Positions 41,390-56,227 of a stretch of 64,000 nt of DNA are shown here, one piece after another (position 1 is the first letter of the stretch; every line of letters begins with the position of its first letter). The notes beneath the pieces are model-generated. The model ran no database searches. It was given only the letters and a program-made list of their open reading frames with translations, and was not told the origin of the DNA. This DNA comes from Gadus chalcogrammus (Eukaryota; Chordata; Actinopteri; Gadiformes; Gadidae): NCBI RefSeq assembly GCF_026213295.1, contig NC_079417.1, positions 1,696,241-1,760,240 of the forward strand, in the 5' to 3' direction. A program made the translations under genes and the position numbers.

Positions 41390-42760
41390 TGTCGTCTGTG
41401 CTAAATACGCAGAAACAGGTTTAGTCCTTATCTCCGCCCAGATTCGCTTATCTGTGAAGCAGCATACAAATGGTGAGATTTGGCGTTGAGAAGTGAGATC
41501 TGGTGACATCTGGTGGTCGACACGGGCGATTATTGAACAAGAGCATCTACCAAGCGACCAGGAGGTGTCAGCCCGTCAGCCCTGTGTCTGTGTGAGATAT
41601 ACACTGATGGATACACAGCGGGATCGTCTGTGTTGTATCGTCCAATCCTTTTAGTTGAAATCGGTCTTGAAGTTGGGAAGGCGCCCAATGATGCAAAATT
41701 AAACAATTATCGATAATTGTCCTTGATTATAAGGAGTAAAAAGTACAGATATGTGTTAAAATGTTGAGAGTAGAAGTAAAAACCTGTCAGTGAAATAAAT
41801 ACTAAAGTAAAGAACAGACACATGAAAACTGTGCTTAAGTGCACTTACAAAGTATTTGTTCTACGTTACTTCCCAAATGGGTACAGACAATTCTTCAAGA
41901 AAACCAATACAATTTTGTCAAACACTGTTAAGTTTCCAATAAAAGTATTTAAATGAGTGAGCAATAACTATAAACTGTCACTCAAAATTGCTGTTGTACT
42001 GTTGATTATTTTTGGCTGATATACCTTAAACAACATTCCCTCTTCTGTGATATTGCTTCTTCACAGAGCTTTTAAAATAATGTTTCTCTATGGTTTCTCC
42101 CTCCCTAAAATTCCATGAGAAATTAAGACAGGTTTCAGCAAAACCCTTGATTTCATCTTGGATGCTGTTTCCAGGGGAATTCTCTCCCCACAATGGCTGT
42201 TTTCACGGCTATTGTTTAAGGTTAAGCACTGATGAAGAAAATTAGAGATTTTGGAGCGTGTCTGCGTTTGTGTTTTGTCCTTTCCCACGGCGACCCTTGA
42301 GATCCAAAGGCGGCGCTAGAAGGAGTCGATGCCTGGACACCAACACTGCTCGCTTCACGTACAATTTGTTGTGTTTTATATTTGCAAGTTGGGAAATGAC
42401 GGCTGCATCGAGAGCATTAGGCCTAGCCATCTACCCCATCCCCAACTTGTGCCTCTAACTTCTTACTACTTTTTAAAATGTTTAATCTTAACTCTTTCAC
42501 AGGGTCTGATATCAGGTGACTGTATGGGATTTTTGCTATTTTGAGCTTTTAAGCACTACAGAGATATCTTTAAAATTTACTTAAAAATTATGAATATATT
42601 AGTGAATCTTACACATTGTCACTTCAATAACTTCTATGTCAGTGACTATTATGATGTACCTGAACCAATGGAACATTGTTGAACAAATAGGATAAATAAA
42701 ACCTGGAGATTATTGAGATTGTAACGAAGCCCCAGCCAATAATGACTTTGATTATAGCAG
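41390..42760 (-). repeat. repeat block M, inverted copy
   Basis: Reverse complement of about 29930-31345, moderately diverged. Together with block L copy 3 it forms the right arm of the inverted repeat around tmem116. The tandem duplicate (near 57625-57638) has lost it except for 'cccaacttgtg'. Confidence 0.8.
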
Positions 42761-42762
42761 CT

Positions 42763-45700
42763 AGATAAGTGACTTTAACTCAAAAGCTGGGCGCGATGGC
42801 TTCTCCTGTTGAGCTCCCAACTGGAGAGGAGACATTAGATGAGCCAAGAAAGATAGAAACTGGGAATTGGAAAAAATCACCAGTGATTGAGATGCAATCA
42901 GAGAGGACAGGGACAATTGTTTCCATACTCAGACAGTTGTGTGCCCACCCATTCCTCTGAATGTGCTGCAGACAGTGGATGGCCAGAGGTGAAGAGAACA
43001 GTCTACAGAAATACAGAAGTGAACAGTTGACAGCGTTTAAGGGCCAATGACAAGTAAGAAATATATATAAAAAATTAAGGGAATTAATTCATAATACGTG
43101 AAGAACAAAATCATAAAATTCTGAGTATGATGTCAGAACATTTAGAGAAAAACATTGAATGATAAATTATAAGAACAAACAGGACATCACAGGAGAAAAC
43201 AGGTTATCTTCTTAGTCCCGATTGTCGCCAACCGCCAAACTCTACCAGCAACTTTAAAATTTGTTCTGGTAATTTTTGTTTTTATCAGTGTTAGATATTT
43301 GCATGGTAATGCAAACTGACACTGAAAACGGTACAATCACTGTAGATACGAATGAGCCACTAAGCTAAAACAGGCTTTTCAACTTTGTTAATAGACATGC
43401 TAGACGTTAGCCCACTTGATATTGAAGGGACATTGTTAGCTAACTAACTATTAACGTTACCAAGTAAATTTATACTAAGAACATTAGTTACTAAGAATTA
43501 ATGTTTAATAATTTATCCCTTTAAAGAACACTCAAATAAAAGTATCCATAAATAAAAGAGTACATTTATAGTTGGATTTAAAAGTGGTTTAAAACTACCA
43601 CGATGCATTTAATCCCAGTTTACTAAATCAAATCATAGTGGGGTTTTCAACACTCTTTTAAAAGAACATTCAAATTATCCCTTTGTTTAGTTGTTTTCCT
43701 TATTTATTTCCTTATTCATTTCCTTTACGCTATTTTGCACACTACTATAACAAATACGAGCCTTTTATCTAAAGCTCACATACTTAGTAATAGATATCTG
43801 TAATTCAGTCAAACTGAATTACAGATAGGCCTATCTCTAACTATGGAAAACGCTGAGTGCTCGTATGACATCTCTGTGGATTCAAAGTCAATGCAAAGTC
43901 AATGCAAAGATGCGAAAAGGGTCATAAAACTTCATAAATGCTGGTCACTCACTGACATGCCTGCAAGGATCATAGTGTGTTTTGATTCTCATAAATTGAA
44001 TATATTTTAATGCATTCTTAGTGCATTATGATGGTTGTTATTATGCATTTTAATGTGATTTATGATACTATTTGCTTTTGGAAAATACAAAACATTACAA
44101 GCTGGTTATAAGTCAATATAAGTGGTCATTGCTTGCTTTTAGTAAAGTGAAAGTAGCACACATTAAATGTATGCAATGTATATAGAATTAATGTTTTTTT
44201 TAATGGGATAAAACAAAGTGTACTCCAACTTGACAAAACTTTTTTAGGATTTTAATAACCAACTCATTATATTGACTCAATCAACTTCAATTATAGATAA
44301 CTGAAACAAATTCTTCTTTCCCTGTAACTTTATATAGCGGGTATGAACGGGCAGTAACCTGAGTTCTGGTTAGGTCCTCCAATTTGACAAAACTGAAAGA
44401 TTAACTTTTACATTCTGCTGATTTTGAATGTTGACTGATAATTTACATTCCAAATCTCAAGACAATAATTCACTCAATTCAAAAATACCTGAAACTGTTT
44501 GTACCTTAGATGTGAATGTTTGAACACAACATTTTGATAAACTAAAGGGACTACTTCAAATAGAACTTGGTAAATCTGAACTTTCAACCTTCAGCTTGTA
44601 AGGGAGGAAGAGTCTTGTTAATCCAAGAGAAGTCTTCATTCACAGGGAAGGGGTGAAGAGTAGAAGCTCGTCATATTTCATAGTTTTGATCTTTTCTTTT
44701 ACGTCCGTGGTTCTCGCTGAGCGACATCCGTCGACGATGGCCAGCTGCTCCACCTCTCGTTCCAGGGAGGCCTTCTGGAGCTGCCATGTTTAGCTCAGCA
44801 GTTGCAGACCTCCTGTTGGCGCTTCAGCCCATTACCAACGGAGTCAGTGTAAAATAACCTTTATCACTTTAAACATTTCTTGCGGTACAACCTTGGCAGA
44901 GTCGGACCAGCCTGGTGGAGAAACGGAAAAAGGCTGCTGAGATGTTTCTAAACCAGCAGGCCAGTCCTTAAAAGTGTACTGGCTGGAATAGTTGACATAA
45001 TCGCTATCTCACTTGTAAGCTATTACCAGTATCCCAACCTGTAGCCCCCTTCTGTCTTAATGTGTTAGTCTGTGGTTTGTGTTGTGTCTCATTGTTCCCA
45101 TTGAGGCTCGAAGTTTAGGTATAACTGGTGGGCTACCTCACAACTGGGCCGACACAACACAACGCGCAATGTAAAAAAACGAAAAACCCAGCAGATAATT
45201 GGTCATACAGAGGCAAGCATAATCAGCCTGAACAGATGTCCTCATAGAGCATTTGACTCAGTAAACACTGAAGAATGGCTATGGCATGTCCGAACAAATT
45301 ACTCAAATTTCCTACAGCTCCTTTAAGCAAAGGAGCAAGTGCACCTTGCGTAGGGTACCTGCTAAATCATTCAGATGATGATGACCGGCCCTGTACTTCT
45401 CAACCCACCGTAGTCTCCAGTTGATGGTGATAGGATACACTAACACAACTATAACATATCTACAGACACTGAAACCTATCTGCAGACTCTCATCTGCCAT
45501 CAACATCAACGCTCCAAGAACATTAGAAACCACAGACCCTCATTTTTGATATCATAAAGCGTTGAATGATACACATCCCTCTGCATCACATTTCAAACAT
45601 ATTTCAGTTCCAAAACACCACAGCCCTCTCTGCTGATGGTTCATGGAATCAGATTGAGATTATATATATAGTTATAGATATCAAGCCGTCTACAGGGGCC

Positions 45701-46140
45701 GGTAAAGGACTCTGAGAATCACATTCTGCTCATTCATGTATGGTGGCTTGATGTGGTACGGGGTTGTTGTGGGGTGTTTGGGTTCTTCTGTTAAGTATGT
45801 TCACTTCATTATTCGACTGTACTCAGTGTTCTGCGGACCCTCTGAATGTAGGGACAACCACTCCTTATTGCTCATCATGCTTGGGACAGATCCTGTAATA
45901 AATGTAATAAGCTTATAGCCAGTTGTACAAAGCCAAGTTCTCACATTAGAGGTTGAGCCTAGTTTAGGAAAGTTTAGAAATAGATATGGTCGTTAAGAGA
46001 TTAGCATTCGTTTTGCTGTTTTATTATTTTGTAAATGTACCTGCAAGAAACTTCACCACATGCAGGGATAAAGGTTTCTCTGTCCCCCCCCCACTAACTT
46101 CGAGACGTGAAGATGAGTAAATCTGGGAAATGTTCTTTAA
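42763..46140 (-). repeat. long repeat block L, copy 3 (inverted)
   Basis: Reverse complement of blocks at 24590-28424 and 11300-14406, forming the upstream flank of gene C. A small frame MASPVELPTGEETLDEPRKI (from 42796, plus strand) and one containing LRWVEKYRAGHHHLNDLAG (45533-45312, minus strand) are open here. Neither is assigned a function. Confidence 0.85.
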
Positions 46141-46185
46141 TATTAATGTTTCTTCAGGTGTAATTGTACTATGTGCACCGATGTG

Positions 46186-46228
46186 ATTGGCTGATGCAGG
46201 TAGGCGGGTCCACAACCAACCGTATAAG
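46186..46228 (+). promoter_or_regulatory. promoter of gene C: inverted CCAAT and TATA
   Basis: ATTGG at 46186-46190 and TATAAG at 46223-46228, 61 bp upstream of the ATG at 46284. The same arrangement is found in copies B, G and H, and CCAAT alone in D. Confidence 0.7.
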
Positions 46229-46283
46229 ATCGGCTCGTCTTCATCTGAACGATGCATGTTGGAGAAGTAAGACCAAAGACAAG

Positions 46284-47527
46284 ATGTTTTCTGTTCAACC
46301 TTTGATCGTTGCCGCTCTTCTGACACAGTTGGTCCTTGATGTGGGGTCATGTTCAACGGGTAAGTACTTTTAGTTAGTGGTCGGTTTAAATATCTGTAAA
46401 TGTCGTTTTTAAAAAGCTATAAACGTCCAAGAAAGTAGGCCTACTAAACTATTCTAGGAATCAGATCCAGACTGAAATAATATGGAAGGATAATAATGTA
46501 TTCAACAAAGCCATGCTATAAAATACTTGGTATAACCTGCTCAGATATGGACAGCTCTTACACACTGTTCAGTTGTTTATGTTCATATTTTATTTTGAGT
46601 TGCTTGTCTCATATTATAAGATATGCTAAAGAAGGTTGATTTGTAAGAATGGAGGTGGACATACACCCCTACAAAGTTCAACCCAATATTTATGTTATTG
46701 TTTTGCTCCTGCAGGCAAACCCTCTAAAAGCAACTTGACTAAAAAAGACTACCCAAAACTGTATGCAGCAAAGGTTGTTAAAGCTGCGGTTGTGAACAAA
46801 CCGCTGGATAACGTGGCATTTAAATTCGGATGGATCAGCCACTCCGGAGTCGTGTGAGTCCCTGTTCTTATATATAAAACCTTTTACCATTCAAAACGGT
46901 GACAAAGGGAACAAATCCCTCATAATTATAATATGTGATACTGATAGTCATAACAGCATCTAGGCTTTGTTTATGAGGTGAATGGGCTGATAATGGAGGG
47001 GGACTCCCTCTGTCAGGCCAACAGGAACGGTTGGCCTTTAGCCTGCAGAGTGGGCTTGATGCAGACCTACAGTGGCTTTAGGGGGAGAGCGATGCCCTGA
47101 ATCTTGTTTTGCTTTCCCTCTTCAGGGTGACGTTGGACATTGAAGGAGGAAAAAGGGTGTTGATCCATAAGACAGACTGTGGAGCCGTACTGGAGGACCT
47201 AGAAGTTATGGAAGGTGTGGATTGGGAGGTCAGTAACAACAAGCAGCTTTTAATTCATGGCTAAACGTATGGGTTACGGTTCAATGTGCAGCTCTTTACT
47301 AGGCCTGATCATTAAACATGGGTTTATAGAAAATACATGCCTGATGCATAAAATAACATGAATTCTTTGTTGTCTAGACAATCTCCGAAAAGGAATGTTT
47401 TAAGGGAACAACTGTTGATCAACTCCTGGAGGCTGGGGGGAAAAACTACAATCTCTTCATCGACAACTGTCACCAATTTAAAAATCAGGTTCTCAAGAGC
47501 GTAAAGCGAACCATGGAGAAGAAGTAA
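46284..47527 (+). CDS. secreted LRAT-like protein, gene C (intact)
   Basis: Four exons, 46284-46359, 46715-46853, 47126-47228 and 47378-47527, join into 155 residues with matching phases (1, 2, 0). A signal peptide starts MFSVQPLIVAALLTQLVL, with cleavage likely near residue 22, and one N-glycosylation sequon follows (N32-L-T). Mature motifs are WISHSGVVVTL (H68), RVLIHK (H86) and NYNLFIDNCHQFKNQVL (C137). His, His, then Cys in an NC motif followed by a helix is the order in LRAT/HRASLS acyltransferases and permuted NlpC/P60 proteins, where the Cys is nucleophile and the first His its partner. The fold is inferred; the substrate is unknown. C90 and C113 could form a disulfide. Secretion sets it apart from the cytosolic or membrane-tethered LRAT enzymes. 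Polyadenylation hexamer AATAAA lies at 47620. Gene G is the duplicate. Confidence 0.72.
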
Positions 47528-49401
<1,874 letters not shown>

Positions 49402-50650
49402 ATGTTTTCTGTTCAAACTTTGATCGTTGCCACTCTTGTGACACAGTTGGTCCTTGATGTGGAGTCTGACGGTATGGTTAGATGCTTTTATTTAGTTGTC
49501 TGTACTTTAAATATATGTTAATCAGATCCAGACACAAATAATATGGAAGGGTTATAATGTATTCAACAAAGCCATGTAATAAAATACTTGGTATAACCTG
49601 CTCATATATGGACAGCTCTTTCTTACTGTTCAGTTGTTTATGTTCACATTATATTTTGAGTTATTTGTCTTCAAGTAGGCCTAGATGCGACATGCTTAAG
49701 AACGTTGATCTGTAAGAATATAGGCCGACAACCACCCCTATGAAGTTCAACTAAATATTGATGTCATTGTTTTGGTCGTGCACTGTGCCTCCGACAACAT
49801 CGATCCACAATCCCCAAGAAAACCAACAACTGTTTAACGAGAAGGTTGTTGAGGCTGTGCTGATGAAGAAACCGCACGCAGTCACGTTGGGCCAGATATC
49901 ACTCATCTCCATCTCAGGAGTAGTGTGAGTCCCCCTTATTATATTTAAACCTTCTACCAGTAGACTACTCATGGCAAACACATCATGGCAAAACAGTGGA
50001 AGAAGGGAACAAACCACTCAATCAATCATATTATTTTATACTGATAGTCATAACATCATCCAGGCTTTGTTTGTGAGGTGAATGGTCTGATGATGGCGCT
50101 GGACTCCCACTGCCAGGCCAACAGGAAAGGTTCGCCTTTAGCCTGCAGAGTGGGCTTGACGCAGACCCACGGTGTCTTGAGAGCAGAGTGTGATGCGCTG
50201 CATCTTGTTGTGTTCCTCCTCTTCAGGGTGACATTGAAGGGTAGTTGTGGACATTGAAGGGTAGTTGTGGATCGATAAGTTACCAGGTCAAGAGACCATG
50301 GTGGAGGACGCAGCTAAAATGGGATCTGATTGGAAGGTTAGTAACAAAGAGCAGCTTTTTATTCAGGGCTTAACATATCGGTGAAGGTTCAATGTGCAGC
50401 TCTTTACTAGGCTTGTGCATTCAACATATACTAGATAATACATGACTAATACATACAATAATATGAATTGTTTGTTATCTAGGTTGAGGAATCAAGAGAT
50501 TGTCAGGTGGATGTAACTGTTGCTGATTTTGTGAACGCTTCGGTCACCGGACACAATGACATCCTCCAAAAATGTCCCAAGAAGACATTACTCAGTATGA
50601 CAAAAACCAGCAAGCAGAAGAAATACGAGTTCAAACGTTTTCATGGGTAG
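49402..50650 (+). pseudogene. secreted LRAT-like family, copy H (four exons, broken)
   Basis: Exon 1 (49402-49471) encodes MFSVQTLIVATLVTQLVLDV with an altered donor (ggtatggttag where copy B has ggtccgggtaag). Exon 2 (about 49784-49924) keeps an open frame, FNEKVVEAVLMKKPHAVTLG, but its acceptor cag is now cac, and SHSGV has become SISGV. Exon 3 (50227-50336) has a perfect 20-bp tandem duplication (50231-50250, 50251-50270) that shifts the frame into stops, and the LIHK His codon CAT is now GAT. Exon 4 (50483-50650) remains open but NCHQF is replaced by KCPKK. All expected catalytic positions except the Cys are changed. A CCAAT/TATA promoter is kept, so it might still be transcribed. Confidence 0.78.
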
Positions 50651-51203
50651 ATGAAAATATTCATGATTTCACACCCAAGAGTCCATCGGGTATCACGGAG
50701 GAAAAATTTAAAATTACATACATGAATCGTGTTGTTTCATTTTTTTCGGACATTTATGTACAGATTTACAAGGTGAAACTCATATTATATAGATTCAATG
50801 CACCCAAAGGGAAATATTTCAAGCCTTTATTTGTATTAATCTTGATGATAATGGCTAATGGCTCATGAAAACCCCAAATTCAGTATCTCAGAATATTTTA
50901 ATATTATGAAAAGGTTCAATATTGTAGACTCAAGTTGTCATACTCTAATCAGCTAATCACCTCAAAATACCTTCCAAAGGTTTCCTGAGCCTTTTAATGG
51001 CCTCTCAGTCCGGTTCAGTAGGCTTCACAACCATGGGGAGGACTGCTGACCTGACAGTTGTGCATTGACACCATCCACAAGGAGGCTGAGCCTCAAAAGG
51101 CCAACGCTACAGAGGGCTGTATCCAAGCATGATCATAAAAAGTTGCGTGGAAGGAGAAATTGTCCTAGAAAAAGGTGCACGGGCAACAGGGTTAAGTTGC
51201 TTG
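50651..51203. other. no gene recognised
   Basis: Unique-looking sequence between copy H and the minisatellite. The text around 50985-51180 ('ggcctctcagtccggttcagtaggcttcacaaccatggggaggactgctgac') resembles a transposase coding strand of the Tc1/mariner type, common in fish, but is too short to assign. Confidence 0.4.
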
Positions 51204-51973
51204 TGCAGTAGGTTAGAGATGAAGACTAAGCACTAGGTAGGAGGTTAGAGATGAAGACTAAGCACTAGGTAGTTTAGGTAGGAGGTTAGAGATGAAGACT
51301 AAGCACTAGGTAGTTTAGGTAGGAGGTTAGAGATGAAGACTAAGCACTAGGTAGTTTAGGTAGGAGGTTAGAGATGAAGACTAAGCACTAGGTAGGAGGT
51401 TAGAAATGAAGGGTAAGCACTAGGTAGGAGGTTAGAGATGAAGACTAAGTACTAGGTAGTTTAGGTAGGAGGTTAGAGATGAAGACTAAGCACTAGGTAG
51501 TTTAGGTAGGAGGTTAGAGATGAAGACTAAGCACTAGGTAGTTTAGGTAGGAGGTTAGAGATGAAGACTAAGCACTAGGTAGTTTAGGTAGGAGGTTAGA
51601 GATGAAGACTAAGCACTAGGTAGTTTAGGTAGGAGGTTAGAGATGAAGACTAAGCACTAGGTAGTTTAGGTAGGAGGTTAGAGATGAAGACTAAGCACTA
51701 GGTAGTTTAGGTAGGAGGTTAGAGATGAAGACTAAGCACTAGGTAGTTTAGGTAGGAGGTTAGAGATGAAGACTAAGCACTAGGTAGTTTAGGTAGGAGG
51801 TTAGAGATGAAGACTAAGCACTAGGTAGTTTAGGTAGGAGGTTAGACATGAAGACTAAGCACTAGGTAGTTTAGGTAGGAGGTTAGAGATGAAGACTAAG
51901 CACTAGGTAGTTTAGGTAGGAGGTTAGAGATGAAGACTAAGCACTAGGTAGTTTAGGTAGGAGGTTAGAGATG
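51204..51973. repeat. 41/32-bp minisatellite at duplication junction
   Basis: Copies of aggaggttagagatgaagac, taagcactaggt with or without agtttaggt. The array ends inside 'gagatgaag', directly fused to tmem116 exon 9 sequence at about 51974, so it marks the left boundary of the second duplication unit. Confidence 0.95.
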
Positions 51974-52109
51974 AAGCCCGGCGCATTCACAGACGGGTCG
52001 TGACCTCCGGGGGTTTCCTAGGCGACAGGCAGTGGGCCAAACTGAAGATGCTGGACCGACGCATGCTGCTCTACCCCGCTGTGTTCATCTTCTGCTGTGG
52101 TCCAGGTAC

Positions 52110-52935
52110 CTGACCTCTGGCCCTGGATCACCTGTTTACGAGTTAGTACTGACCCTAGATCACCTGGTTACTAGTTAGTACTGACCCTGGATCACCTGGT
52201 TACCACTGACCTTAGATCACCTGGTTACTAGTTAGTACTCACCCTGGATCACCTGGTTACTAGTTAGTACTAACCCTGGATCACCTGGTTACTAGTTAGT
52301 ACTGACCCTGGATCACCTAGTTACTAGTTAGTACTGACCCTAGATAACCTGGTTACTAGTTAGTACTGACCCTAGATCACCTGGTTACTAGTTAGTACTG
52401 ACCCTGGATCACCTGGTTACTAGTTAGTACTGACCCTAGATCACCTGGTTACTAGTTAGTACTGACCCTGGATCCCCTGGTTACTAGTTAGTACTGACCC
52501 TGGATCCCCTGGTTACTAGTTAGTACTGACCCTGGATCACCTGGTTACCACTGACCCTAGATCACCTGGTTACCACTGACCCTAGATCCCCTGGTTACCA
52601 CTGACCCTAGATCACCTGGTTACCACTGACCCTAGATCACCTGGTTACCACTGACCCTAGATCACCTGGTTACCACTGACCCTAGATCACCTGGTTACCA
52701 CTGACCCTAGATCACCTGGTTACCACTGACCCTAGATCACCTGGTTACCACTGACCTTAGATCACCTGGTTACCACTGACCTTAGATCACCTGGTTACCA
52801 CTGACCCTAGATCACCTGGTTACCACTGACCTTAGATCACCTGGTTACCACTGACCCTAGATCACCTGGTTACCACTGACCTTAGATCACCTGGTTACCA
52901 CTGACCCCAGATCACCTAGTTACCACCAACCCTTA
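52110..52935. repeat. 25-bp minisatellite, duplicate copy
   Basis: Counterpart of 36985-37410, about twice as long and with more of the ggttactagttagtactgac variant. Confidence 0.95.
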
Positions 52936-53461
52936 CCCATCATCACCTAGGCTCTTTGATTGCACTAAGCGAGGTCAGCGTGTAGGTGCAGGTCCTTTTG
53001 TGCGTCAGGCCGGCTGAGTACTGACCGTGTGGGCGTGGCTCTGGTCCTCAGCTGTGTGTGTGACCGCCCTGAGCTGGCTCCGGCCCGCGGCCCTGCAGGG
53101 CGCCCTGGCCGCCGCGCTCTACCTCCTCCAGGTATTAAACATCATCAACCATGGAGCATATTATACACACACCGACACACACCGACACACGCGCGCGCGT
53201 ACGCACGCACACGCGCGCACACACAGTCACACACACAGACAAACACTGACACACACGTACAAAGACACACACATACACAGACACACACCCACACAAACAA
53301 ACACAAACACACACACACACATACACACTCACACATACATACATATATACAACAAAACTCTTACTAATATTATATAGATTGATGGAATCTTGTCTACAGT
53401 AACGACTAACGATGGGAGTGCTGCGCTAAAGGGTCTTATCTGACCCCCTGATGCTGATTAG

Positions 53462-53710
53462 CTGTTACAAGCCTTCTGTCACAAGCCTTCTGTTACAAGC
53501 CTTCTGTTACAAGCCTCCTGTTACAAGCCTTCTGTTACAAGCCTTCTGTCACAAGCCTTCTGTTACAAGCCTTCTGTTACAAGCCTCCTGTTACAAGCCT
53601 TCTGTTACAAGCCTTCTGTCACAAGCCTTCTGTCACAAGCCCTCTGTCACAAGCCTTCTGTTACAAGCCAGACAGACGGACGGACGGACGGACGGACGGA
53701 CGGACGGACG
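53462..53710. repeat. 14-bp minisatellite plus (ggac)n, duplicate copy
   Basis: Counterpart of 38005-38268, ending in an acggacgg tetranucleotide run that is shorter in unit 1. Confidence 0.93.
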
Positions 53711-53885
53711 GATAGATGGACACTTGATTCATCCCCTTGGGGAAATCCAGGTATCCATTAGCTCACGAAGTCGGTCAACAGACGGTACAACAGACACACA
53801 ACAAAATGGACAGACAGTAAAAGCCAATCAAACAACTCGTTAAAAACTCTGCAATATTGCACATAATTGAAATGTCACCTAGAAT

Positions 53886-54322
53886 GTAGCGGGAGGTAGG
53901 CGTTAGCCGGAGGTAGGCGTTAGCCGGAGGAAGGCGTTAGCCGGAGGAAGGCGTTAGCCGGAGGTAGGCGTTAGCCGGAGGAAGGCGTTAGCCGGAGGTA
54001 GGCGTTAGCCGGAGGTAGGCGTTAGCCGGAGGAAGGCGTTGGTTAGCCGGAGGTAGGCGTTAGCCGGAGGAAGGCGTTAGCCGGAGGTAGGCGTTAGCCG
54101 GAGGTAGGCGTTAGCCGGAGGAAGGCGTTAGCCGGAGGAAGGCGTTAGCCGGAGGTAGGCGTTAGCCGGAGGAAGGCGTTAGCCGGAGGTAGGCGTTAGC
54201 CGGAGGTAGGCGTTAGCCGGAGGTAGGCGTTAGCCGGAGGAAGGCGTTAGCCGGAGGTAGGCGTTAGCCGGAGGAAGGCGTTAGCCGGAGGAAGGCGTTA
54301 GCCGGAGGAAGGCGTTAGCCGG
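53886..54322. repeat. 17-bp minisatellite, duplicate copy
   Basis: Counterpart of 38476-38872, with one unit carrying an extra ggtta. Confidence 0.95.
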
Positions 54323-54769
54323 CGCGTTGGCCTTGGTTCCCCCCTGAGTGTCCCCGTGCCTCTGGCCAGGCGTTGGCGTCCGGGTCCCAGGGCGCCCTCA
54401 ACAGCCTGGCGTACGGCTGGACGCGCTCCCGGTTCCGCGAGGCCGGGCCGAGGCGGTCGGAGCTGCAGGACGCCACCACCCAGACGCCCCTCCTCCGCGC
54501 CCAGAGGCCCGTGTACCGCACGCTGGGGCCGGAGAGAGGGGCCCCCCCCGGCCCGCCCCGGGGCCGGAGCCCCAGCCCACACACCTGAGACCGGAGCCCC
54601 AGCCCACACACCTGAGACCGGACCCCACGACCCACCCCGGGTCCCCAGAGTCCACCAGGACCCTAACACCCGCCCGGACCCACCAGGACCCCAGAGTCCA
54701 CCAGGACCTCAGGTCCTGGTGGAATCTGGGGTCCTAGTGGGCTCATTCAGGTAGAGCCTGTTCTTCTCC

Positions 54770-55280
54770 TCTGGTCTGTGTCCGGGGTGGACCCAGGTCT
54801 GGGTCTGAGGTGGACCCAGGTCCGGGTCTGAGGTGGACCCAGGTCCGGGTCTGAGGTGGACCCAGGTCTGTGTCCGGGGTGGACCCAGGTCCGGGTCTGA
54901 GGTGGACCCAGGTCCGGGTCTGAGGTGGACCCAGGTCCGGGTCTGAGGTGGACCCAGGTCTGTGTCCGGGGTGGACCCAGGTCCGGGTCTGAGGTGGACC
55001 CAGGTCCGGGTCTGAGGTGGACCCAGGTCCGGGTCTGAGGTGGACCCAGGTCTGTGTCCGGGGTGGACCCAGGTCTGGGTCTGAGGTGGACCCAGGTCCG
55101 GGTCTGAGGTGGACCCAGGTCCGGGTCTGAGGTGGACCCAGGTCCGGGTCTGGTGGACCCAGGTCCGGGTCTGGTGGACCCAGGTCCAGGTCTGGTGGAC
55201 CCAGGTCCGGGTCCGGGTTGGACCCAGGTCCGGGTCTGAGGTGGACCCAGGTCTGTGTCCGGGGTGGACCCAGACCTTGG
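54770..55280. repeat. 23-bp minisatellite, duplicate copy
   Basis: Expanded counterpart of 39455-39620. Its open frames (up to about 300 codons on the minus strand) are artefacts of the repeat. Confidence 0.95.
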
Positions 55281-55675
55281 TCCGGGCACGCAGTCCTGTT
55301 CTTGATTGTGTAACAATGTAAACACGGTGGCTGGAAGCCGCATGGTAGCACGCGTCCCAGCGTCCCTGGTCCTTTGTCTGATTCCCACAATGACGTTCGT
55401 GGCTGAGATCCAAGGCTGAGGGATTCTGGGGGACCGAGAAATTGACCAATCGCATGGAAACACAAAGAAACCTGTCAACACTGCGCCCAGTGAGGTCATG
55501 TGACCTTCAGCATCCGAGTTAACCCGACCGCACACACATAGACACCCCCCCCCCCCATAGAGACACACACACTCAGACAAACACACAAACACACACACAT
55601 ACACACAAACACACTCACACGAACACACACAAACACTCTCACAAACACTCTCACACACAAACACACATGCCCATA

Positions 55676-55864
55676 ACTCATTATGATTGGTTCTGGGCTG
55701 GCCCTGGCCCTATCACACGCACAGCAGAGGGCCGAGGTCCCGCCCATTGGGCCTCGGCTGTCAATCAGTCAATCAGTCACGTCACTAACTGACAGAAAAA
55801 TGGAGAAGAAACGTAAAGGAGGCGCGGAGAATCTCTCTCTCCCTCTCTCCCTCTCCCTCTCTCC

Positions 55865-55954
<90 letters not shown>

Positions 55955-56090
55955 CTTTAGGGTGCCACTTTGACTTACTGTGTTATCATTTGTTGTGTAT
56001 TAGTTAGTGTAGGCCTTAATAATACATATATTTTGTATTCTTCCTGTTGTTCTGTGTTCTTGCATAGTGGGATGCCATGGCCAAAAATGC
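55676..56090. mobile_element. unit-2-specific insertion with hAT-like start
   Basis: Sequence absent from the equivalent site in unit 1 (39985-40020). It includes a short frame [12 protein letters not shown], reminiscent of the N-terminus of some fish hAT transposases, then a CT run (55833-55950). Boundaries are uncertain because unit 1 carries different sequence at the site. Confidence 0.4.
55833..55950. repeat. (CT)n microsatellite
   Basis: Nearly pure CT run with a ccctct leader. Confidence 0.97.
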
Positions 56091-56227
56091 CAAACCCATT
56101 TTTCATAGTTGAACCTTTCAGCACAATGATTTAGCGCAGTAACAGTGTGACGGAGATATATATCTGACACGTTACTGTTTTCTCTGAACTGAACTGTATA
56201 GGAGCGTAGGAATGTTAATGGTAGCCA

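Larger units (their letters stand above)
51974..54588 (+). pseudogene. tmem116 3'-end duplicate (exons 9-11)
   Basis: Exon 9' (51974-52105) lacks its first 14 or so bases and its acceptor, being fused to the minisatellite. Exons 10' (53052-53131) and 11' (54370-54588) are full-length, with intact splice sites and the same stop. Exon 9' has NLRMVD changed to KLKMLD and FCWGP to FCCGP; exon 11' has GY changed to VY near its end. There is no upstream promoter or helices 1-5, so this cannot encode a receptor. It could serve as a gene-conversion donor or be transcribed from a neighbour. Confidence 0.88.

Noticed and set aside
51204..51973. CRISPR-like regular array
   Set aside because: No unique spacers; units are contiguous tandem copies in a eukaryotic genome.
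54709..55664. Reading frames of about 240-305 codons on the minus strand
   Set aside because: Translation of the 23-bp minisatellite, with no exon signals or domain.
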